Positions 58,936 through 64,000 of a stretch of 64,000 bases of DNA are shown piece by piece. Under the pieces are notes generated by a model. It ran no database searches and was not told where the DNA came from. It was given only the letters and a program-made list of their open reading frames with translations. This DNA is from Burkholderiales bacterium (GTDB taxonomy: Bacteria > Pseudomonadota > Gammaproteobacteria > Burkholderiales > Burkholderiaceae_C): assembly GCA_947464185.1 (NCBI GenBank), contig CANHVY010000005.1, positions 51,784 to 115,783 of the forward strand. The letters are read 5' to 3'. Every line of letters starts with the position of its first letter. Within the stretch, counting starts at the first letter, position 1. The position numbers and the translations under genes are program-made.

Positions 58936-59817
58936 ATGACACCGATTGTTGGCAGCATCGTGGCGCTCGTCACACCGATGCACGAGGATGGCAGCGTCGA
59001 TTACGACCAGCTGCGGCAGTTGATCGACTGGCACATCTCAGAAGGCACGGACTGCATCGGCGTGGTCGGCACCACGGGGGAGTCCCCCACGGTGTCGGTG
59101 GAAGAGCACTGCGAGATCATCCGGGTGTCGGTGCAGCACGCCCGGGGCCGTGTGCCCATCATGGCCGGGGCCGGGGCGAACGCCACCTCGGAAGCCATTG
59201 AACTGACACGCTTCGCCAAGGAGGTGGGGGCCGATTGCTCCTTGCAGGTGGTGCCGTACTACAACAAGCCCTCGCAAGAGGGCATCTACCGCCACTTCCG
59301 TGCCGTGGCCGAGGCCGTAGACCTGCCCGTGGTGCTGTACAACGTGCCCAGCCGCACGGTGGCGGACATGCAACCCGAGACCGCCCTGCGCCTGGCCCAG
59401 GTGCCGGGGATCATCGGCGTCAAGGAAGCCAGCGGCAACATCGAACGTGCGGCCTGGTTGATCAAGCAGGCGCCGCCCGGTTTTTCCATCTACTCCGGTG
59501 ACGACGGCACCGCGGTGGCGCTGATGCTGCTGGGCGGCCACGGCAACGTGAGCGTCACGGCCAACGTGGCCCCGCGCCAGATGCACGAGTTGTGCATGGC
59601 CGCCCTTCAAGGTGACGTGAAGCGGGCCGTCGCGCTGCACCTGCAACTGCTGCCCCTGCACCGCCAGCTCTTCTGCGAACCCAGTCCGGCGCCCGCCAAG
59701 TGGGCCCTGCAGCAACTGGGCCGTTGCCGCTCCACGGTCCGCCTTCCTTTGACGGAACTCACCGAAGCTGGGCAAGCCGCCGTCGCCTCCGCGCTGCGCG
59801 ACAGCGGACTGCTGTGA
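58936..59817 (+). CDS. dapA: 4-hydroxy-tetrahydrodipicolinate synthase
   Basis: TIM-barrel aldolase of 293 residues that condenses pyruvate with aspartate semialdehyde in lysine and peptidoglycan synthesis. The Schiff-base lysine is K163 ([10 protein letters not shown]), the tyrosine of the proton relay is Y135 (VLYNVPSRT), and GTTGESPT is at 45-52. The start [15 protein letters not shown] is standard. bamC follows, a conserved proteobacterial arrangement. Confidence 0.96.
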   Translation: MTPIVGSIVALVTPMHEDGSVDYDQLRQLIDWHISEGTDCIGVVGTTGESPTVSVEEHCEIIRVSVQHARGRVPIMAGAGANATSEAIELTRFAKEVGADCSLQVVPYYNKPSQEGIYRHFRAVAEAVDLPVVLYNVPSRTVADMQPETALRLAQVPGIIGVKEASGNIERAAWLIKQAPPGFSIYSGDDGTAVALMLLGGHGNVSVTANVAPRQMHELCMAALQGDVKRAVALHLQLLPLHRQLFCEPSPAPAKWALQQLGRCRSTVRLPLTELTEAGQAAVASALRDSGLL

Positions 59818-59976
59818 GCTTTTCAGGCACCCCACGGTCCGAATCACGCGGGATGGGCCGGCCGGACCGTCCTGTCTTGGTTCGATGGCGACCTCGCACC
59901 CCCATCACGACCCTGTCGCCTGCCTGGCGTTGATTGCCGGCAAGTGACCCGCCACCTGAACACGGAGACTCCTGCA

Positions 59977-61161
59977 GTGACCCGACGCCTGGATCCCAAT
60001 CGTCAAGCCCGCCTGCGCACCTCGGCCAAACGGCCTGCGGTTGCCATCGCCACCACCGGCGCAGTCTGCGCGGCCACCCTGCTGATGGGGGGTTGTTCGT
60101 CCATCGATGGGCTGTTCGGCGGCAGCAAGGTCGACTACCGCACCCAGGCCGCCAAGACAGCGCCGCTGGAAGTGCCACCCGACCTCACGCAACTGGCCCG
60201 AGAGGGGCGTTTCCGAGCCACCGCCGATACCGTGAGCGCGTCGGGCATGCAATCGCGGGCGGCGGCTGTGGCCACGACCACCCAGGTCGCCCCCAACGCC
60301 GTGGGCGACATCAGGCTGGAGCGGCAAGGAAACCAGCGCTGGCTGATCGTGCCGCTGCCCCCCGAACAAGTCTGGCCCGTCGTGAAGGCCTTCTGGGCCG
60401 AGCGGGGTTTTGCGCTGGAGGTGGAAAACGCTCAGACTGGCGTGTTGGAAACCGCCTGGACAGAGAACCGCACCAAGATTCCGGAAGACTTCATCCGCCG
60501 CACCATCGGCCGGGTGTTCGACGCGCTGTATTCCTCGGGCGAGCGGGATCGGTACCGCACGCGCCTGGAGCGCACCGCCGGTGGCACGGAGGTCCACATC
60601 AGTCACCGGGCCATGGAGGAGGTCTACACCTCCGCAGACAAGACCGGCACGACCTGGCGCGCCAAGCCGGCTGACCCGCAGGCGGAAGCCGAAGTCCTGT
60701 CCGCCCTGATGGTGCGTCTGGGTACCAAGGAAGATGTGGCCCGTGAAGCCATGGCCAAGGCATCCACCTCCACTGCGCCCTCTCGTCCCACGGCCGCCGC
60801 TGCGGGCGCTGCGGCCGCTGCGGGCGCGACGTCCTTGGTGGTGGAAGACGACTTCGACCGCGCCTGGCGCCGCGTCGGCCTCGCGCTGGACCGCAGTGGT
60901 TTCTCGGTTGAAGACCGGGACCGCGCCGCAGGCCTTTTCTTCGTCCGTTATGTCGACCCAGCCCTCGCTGGCAAGGAAGAGCCTGGCTTCCTGTCCCGCT
61001 GGTTTGGAAAAGCTGAACCAGCACCGGTCCAGCGCCTTCGCGTGCTGCTCAAGGCCGAGGGCGGCAAGACCACCGTGACAGTGCAGAACTCGCAAGGCGC
61101 CGCGGAAACGGGTGCCGCCGCCCGGCGGATCATCGGGGAAGTCAGCGCAGCCCTGCGCTGA
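59977..61161 (+). CDS. bamC: Outer membrane protein assembly factor BamC
   Basis: Lipoprotein of the BAM complex, 394 residues from the GTG at 59977, which has GGAG nine bases upstream; a GTG at 59944 is also in frame. A basic region and hydrophobic stretch end in the lipobox-like LLMGGC, giving the lipidated C40. Two helix-grip domains follow: WLIVPLPPEQVWPVVKAFW in the first and DFDRAWRRVGLALDRSGF in the second, separated by an alanine-rich linker (about 255-285). Its place after dapA is conserved. Confidence 0.9.
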   Translation: MTRRLDPNRQARLRTSAKRPAVAIATTGAVCAATLLMGGCSSIDGLFGGSKVDYRTQAAKTAPLEVPPDLTQLAREGRFRATADTVSASGMQSRAAAVATTTQVAPNAVGDIRLERQGNQRWLIVPLPPEQVWPVVKAFWAERGFALEVENAQTGVLETAWTENRTKIPEDFIRRTIGRVFDALYSSGERDRYRTRLERTAGGTEVHISHRAMEEVYTSADKTGTTWRAKPADPQAEAEVLSALMVRLGTKEDVAREAMAKASTSTAPSRPTAAAAGAAAAAGATSLVVEDDFDRAWRRVGLALDRSGFSVEDRDRAAGLFFVRYVDPALAGKEEPGFLSRWFGKAEPAPVQRLRVLLKAEGGKTTVTVQNSQGAAETGAAARRIIGEVSAALR

Positions 61162-61219
61162 GCGGGGCGGTGACACCGGCGCAGGTCGGCGGCAGCACCC
61201 ACAGCCGGACCTCCAGACC

Positions 61220-61558
61220 ATGCGGCTCATCCTCTGGACCCTCAAGGCCCTGGTGTTCTTCACCCTGTTCGCGTTCGCCTTGAACAACCAGCATCCGGCC
61301 TCGGTCAAGTGGTTTTTCGGGGTGGAGTGGCAGGCCCCGATGGTGTTCGTGGTGCTCGCGTCCTTCGGCGCCGGCTGCGTGCTGGGCGTGTTGGCCATGG
61401 TGCCGGGCCGATGGCGCGGGCGTGGGTTGCGGCCCAGGACGCTCACCCCCGGCCAGCGGGCTGACACGGGCACCACGAACACTGCAGGACGCCCGACGGG
61501 CGCCTCAGGCGACAGTGCCGACAGCCCCGTGAGTGCGCCCCCGCGTGATGGACTTTGA
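61220..61558 (+). CDS. lapA: Lipopolysaccharide assembly protein A-domain protein
   Basis: Inner-membrane protein of 112 residues with two helices (LWTLKALVFFTLFAFAL and MVFVVLASFGAGCVLGVLAM) separated by the family segment NNQHPASVKWFFG. The polar C-terminal tail is low complexity. In E. coli LapA works with LapB to control LpxC breakdown and so LPS amount. The lapB start lies just inside its end (11-base overlap). Confidence 0.88.
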   Translation: MRLILWTLKALVFFTLFAFALNNQHPASVKWFFGVEWQAPMVFVVLASFGAGCVLGVLAMVPGRWRGRGLRPRTLTPGQRADTGTTNTAGRPTGASGDSADSPVSAPPRDGL

Positions 61559-62807
61559 TCTCGCGTGGCTGCTGCTGGCGCTGCCCGCGGCCTTCGCATT
61601 GGGATGGATGGCCTCCCGCCTGGATCTGCGCCAGTCGAGGAAGGAGCATCGCGATGCGCCGCGGGCCTACTTCAAGGGCCTGAGCCTGCTGCTCAACGAG
61701 CAGCAGGACAAAGCCATAGATGCCTTCATCGAAGCCATCCAGAACGACCCCGACACGGTGGATCTGCACTTCGCCCTGGGCAGCCTGTTCAGACGCCGCG
61801 GAGAGTTCCAGCGGGCCATCCGGGTGCACGAGCACCTGCTTTCACGCCCCGACATGCCGGACGTCGAACGTCACCGGGCGCGCCACGCCCTGGCGCAGGA
61901 TTTTCTGCGCGCCGGCCTGTTCGACCGGGCCGAGGAAAGTTTCCGGCAACTGGAAGGCACCAGTTTCGAGGCTGCTGCCCGCCTGGCCTTGCTGTCGCTG
62001 CAAGAGCGTGCACACGAGTGGGACCGGGCCATCGAGACGGCACGCGTGCTGGAAGCCTCCAACACGGGTTCTTTCGCGGCCCGCATCGGGCACTACCACT
62101 GCGAGGCGGCGCTGGAGTTGCACCAGCGGCAGGACCATGCAGGGGCGGCCGCTCGTATTGAGGCCGCGCATCGCGAAGCCCCCGATCTCGCACGACCCTG
62201 GGTGCTGGGCGGCCAGTGGGCCCATCAACGGGGGGCCTACCACGAGGCCCTCGCGCAGTGGCAGGCGCTGCTGCAACGGCACCCCGTGGCCTTCGACCTC
62301 GTGGCCGTGGAGTTCGCCAGCACTGCACGCCTGCTGGGCCAAGCGGATGCGGCTGCCGCCGGCGCTGCGATACAGGCCCGATTCGATCTCGCGCCGTCGC
62401 TGGCCCTGCTGCAGGCCTTGCAGGCGTTGGACACGCAGCAGCCCACCGGGGAGACGCTCGCCTCCGGGCAGGCAGCGGCGGGCCCGACGCCTTCGGCCAT
62501 ATCGCGTGAGCCTGTGACGCACGCGCCTGCGCCGGGAGCCCAGGGCACGCAGCGCCTCGTTGCTGCGCTGGACGGCATGCCCTCGCTGTCCGCCGCGGCG
62601 CTGCTGCTGCGCCTGCCCGTGGAGGAATGGGGCCCTCGGGGCCAGGAACTCTGCCTGCGCGCGGTGGAGCGTGCCGCACGTCCCGTGCAGCGCTACCGCT
62701 GCGCGGCCTGCGGCTTTGAAGCGCAGCGCTATTTCTGGCAGTGCCCGGGCTGCCTGGGATGGGACACCTTCCCGCCCAGGACGATCGAGGAACTGGAGCG
62801 GACGTAG
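61548..62807 (+). CDS. lapB: Lipopolysaccharide assembly protein B
   Basis: Protein of 419 residues with an N-terminal membrane anchor (DLAWLLLALPAAFALGWMA) and a series of TPR repeats (about 40-300) such as AIDAFIEAIQNDPDTVDLHF. A C-terminal rubredoxin-like metal knuckle follows (YRCAACGFEAQRYFWQCPGC). It is longer than E. coli LapB (389) because of an insert around 305-340 rich in A, P and G. It presents LpxC to FtsH in E. coli. The ATG overlaps lapA by 11 bases. Confidence 0.92.
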   Translation: MDFDLAWLLLALPAAFALGWMASRLDLRQSRKEHRDAPRAYFKGLSLLLNEQQDKAIDAFIEAIQNDPDTVDLHFALGSLFRRRGEFQRAIRVHEHLLSRPDMPDVERHRARHALAQDFLRAGLFDRAEESFRQLEGTSFEAAARLALLSLQERAHEWDRAIETARVLEASNTGSFAARIGHYHCEAALELHQRQDHAGAAARIEAAHREAPDLARPWVLGGQWAHQRGAYHEALAQWQALLQRHPVAFDLVAVEFASTARLLGQADAAAAGAAIQARFDLAPSLALLQALQALDTQQPTGETLASGQAAAGPTPSAISREPVTHAPAPGAQGTQRLVAALDGMPSLSAAALLLRLPVEEWGPRGQELCLRAVERAARPVQRYRCAACGFEAQRYFWQCPGCLGWDTFPPRTIEELERT

Positions 62808-62846
62808 CAAGGCGCCCTGGTCGGGCGAGCGCTGGGACAGCGCGAG

Positions 62847-62871
62847 CGGTCCACCCCCCTTCGGGGGACCG
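62847..62871 (+). terminator. Hairpin after lapB
   Basis: CGGTCC, a bulged A, and C-rich bases pair with GGGGGACCG across the loop, giving a stem of about nine pairs. Only TTGT follows, so it is a weak Rho-independent terminator candidate. It lies 40 bases after the lapB stop in a 135-base gap before the ComEA-like gene. Confidence 0.4.
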
Positions 62872-62942
62872 TTGTGGGGGATGCCAGACCCAGGCCTGCG
62901 GCGAAGAATGGAGGCTTTATCACACCTCTCGGAGGTCCGACC

Positions 62943-63284
62943 ATGAAGTTCCTCGGCCTTTTTCTGAGCTTGTTCCTTGCCAGCACCGCAGCCCTGGCCC
63001 ATCTGGACATCAACCGTGCCACCCAGGCCGAGTTGGAGCGCCTCAAGGGTGTGGGGCCACAGTTGTCAGCCCGCATCCTGGCTGCGCGCTCAAGCCAGTC
63101 CTTTAGCGACTGGGAAGACTTTCGCAAGCGCGTCCAGGGGCTCGGGCCCCTGCAGTCCGTGCGGCTGTCCCAGCAGGGCCTCACCGTGGCCGGCGCGTCA
63201 TTCGCCGCCACCGACTCCATGCTGACGCCGTTGAAGAAGCCGGTTCGGCCCTCCGACGGCAGGCCCTGGACGCCTGCACCTTGA
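62943..63284 (+). CDS. ComEA-type helix-hairpin-helix protein
   Basis: Exported protein of 113 residues. The signal peptide MKFLGLFLSLFLASTAALA leads directly into a helix-hairpin-helix unit, LDINRATQAELERLKGVG with QLSARILAAR (about 21-48), then FSDWEDFRKRVQGLG. This is the ComEA periplasmic DNA-binding pattern; such proteins draw DNA through the outer membrane during natural transformation. CGGAGG precedes the ATG. No other competence genes are adjacent, so the role is inferred from the domain. Confidence 0.9.
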   Translation: MKFLGLFLSLFLASTAALAHLDINRATQAELERLKGVGPQLSARILAARSSQSFSDWEDFRKRVQGLGPLQSVRLSQQGLTVAGASFAATDSMLTPLKKPVRPSDGRPWTPAP

Positions 63285-63402
63285 GCCGCCCGGCTTGCGC
63301 CACCGGCACTCACCGTGCAGGCCCGGCCCCGACTGCCACGGTCTGGTGATGCAGCGCCCCGCGCGCCGCCCATGCGCCCCGGGCAAGGCATGATGCAAGA
63401 CC

Positions 63403-64000
63403 ATGACCGTCTTGCTGCCCCCGCTTGTCGACCAAACAGCTGACCATATGGCTGACCCAATGGCCACCCAACTGGCTACCGAACACGATCGGTGGCTGGC
63501 CGACCCAGGCTGGCCTGCGGATGAGGCCCCCCCAGCGGCAACAGCCCTGAGCGCCGACCTGTGGCACTGGGTGCGGACCAACCACCGCTTCAACACCTTG
63601 CTGTGGCGCGAGGAAGACCTGGCGCGGCGAACGCGTGTGGACGATGCCGAGATCGCGGCCAACAAGCGGGCCATCGACCGCTTCAACCAGGCGCGCAACG
63701 ACGCCACCGAACGGGTGGACGAGATCTTGCTGGTGGCCCTGGGCATGGTGGACCCCGCTTCCGCAGGCACCGACACGCCCGTGTCCACGGCGGTGCCGGG
63801 CGCACGCCTGAACAGCGAGACCGCCGGCAGCATGGTCGATCGCCTGTCCATCATGGCGCTGAAGATCCACGCCATGCGGGCACAGACGCAGCGAACCGAC
63901 GCCGATGCCGGCCACCTCGCCTCCAGTCGCCGCAAGCTGGCCCAGTTGCAGCAGCAGCGTTCCGATTTGATGTCCTGCCTGGATGCGCTGATCGCCGACG
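63403..64000 (+). CDS. DUF4254 domain protein (3' end outside window)
   Basis: An uninterrupted frame from the ATG at 63403 to the window end encodes at least 199 residues and is not closed by a stop. Matching DUF4254 are the stretches [40 protein letters not shown] and [20 protein letters not shown]. The family has no known activity but usually sits beside glycosyltransferases of LPS core synthesis, which fits the nearby lapA-lapB. It is acidic and helical with no signal peptide. Confidence 0.85.
   Translation, partial: MTVLLPPLVDQTADHMADPMATQLATEHDRWLADPGWPADEAPPAATALSADLWHWVRTNHRFNTLLWREEDLARRTRVDDAEIAANKRAIDRFNQARNDATERVDEILLVALGMVDPASAGTDTPVSTAVPGARLNSETAGSMVDRLSIMALKIHAMRAQTQRTDADAGHLASSRRKLAQLQQQRSDLMSCLDALIAD

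Overview
The window comes from a GC-rich Betaproteobacterium, most likely of the order Burkholderiales and close to Comamonadaceae. The signs are very high third-position GC, many GTG starts, start/stop overlaps of 1 to 4 bases, several branched-chain-amino-acid-type (Liv) ABC transporters, a parE/parC and dapA-bamC-lapA-lapB backbone, and palindromic repeats built on CTTCGACAAGCTCAG. This placement is inference; no rRNA or tRNA lies in the window.

Layout. (1) 57-10724, plus strand: an AA_synth (DUF1185) protein, a complete Liv-type importer whose two permeases are fused, then a two-gene molybdenum hydroxylase (2Fe-2S subunit plus a molybdopterin subunit fused to a three-haem cytochrome c) with the NicA/NicB architecture of aerobic nicotinate hydroxylation, and an EamA transporter. 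(2) 10756-15422, minus strand: a second complete Liv-type importer with a recognisable promoter; a nicotinamidase gene (15742) diverges from it. (3) 16382-20252, minus strand: an MFS transporter, exonuclease I and a KAS III enzyme. (4) 20404-27771, plus strand: serC, an acyl-CoA dehydrogenase, the two subunits of an indolepyruvate ferredoxin oxidoreductase, an ATC-hydrolase-family protein, and a VapBC-like pair whose toxin is broken.

(5) 27786-44903 is the most unusual region. Thirteen minus-strand genes run from an alpha/beta hydrolase at 42955 to a VOC protein at 27786, mostly with gaps of 40 bases or less. They encode two tandem paralogous amidohydrolases, a third Liv-type importer whose second ATPase is fused to a Tm-1-like (UPF0261) domain, a TIM-barrel PEP-hydrolase-family protein, a flotillin, a free SRPBCC protein, and an SRPBCC domain fused to a quinone oxidoreductase. 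A TetR regulator and an esterase diverge from it, and a perfect inverted repeat lies between the two units. I infer one inducible uptake-and-degradation system for an unknown compound, probably with an amide, ester or cyclic group.

(6) 45025-49504: riboflavin synthase, a cytochrome P450, an XRE/MmyB-type regulator, a DUF4345 membrane protein and a lipase-like hydrolase beside a repeat cluster. (7) 49623-56782, minus strand: parE and parC of topoisomerase IV, with a GNAT gene and an ExeA/GspB-like pair between them and a YffB/Spx-type protein after parC. (8) 56812-64000, plus strand: an MFS transporter, a small membrane protein, a methyltransferase, dapA, bamC, lapA, lapB, a ComEA-type protein and a DUF4254 gene cut by the window end.
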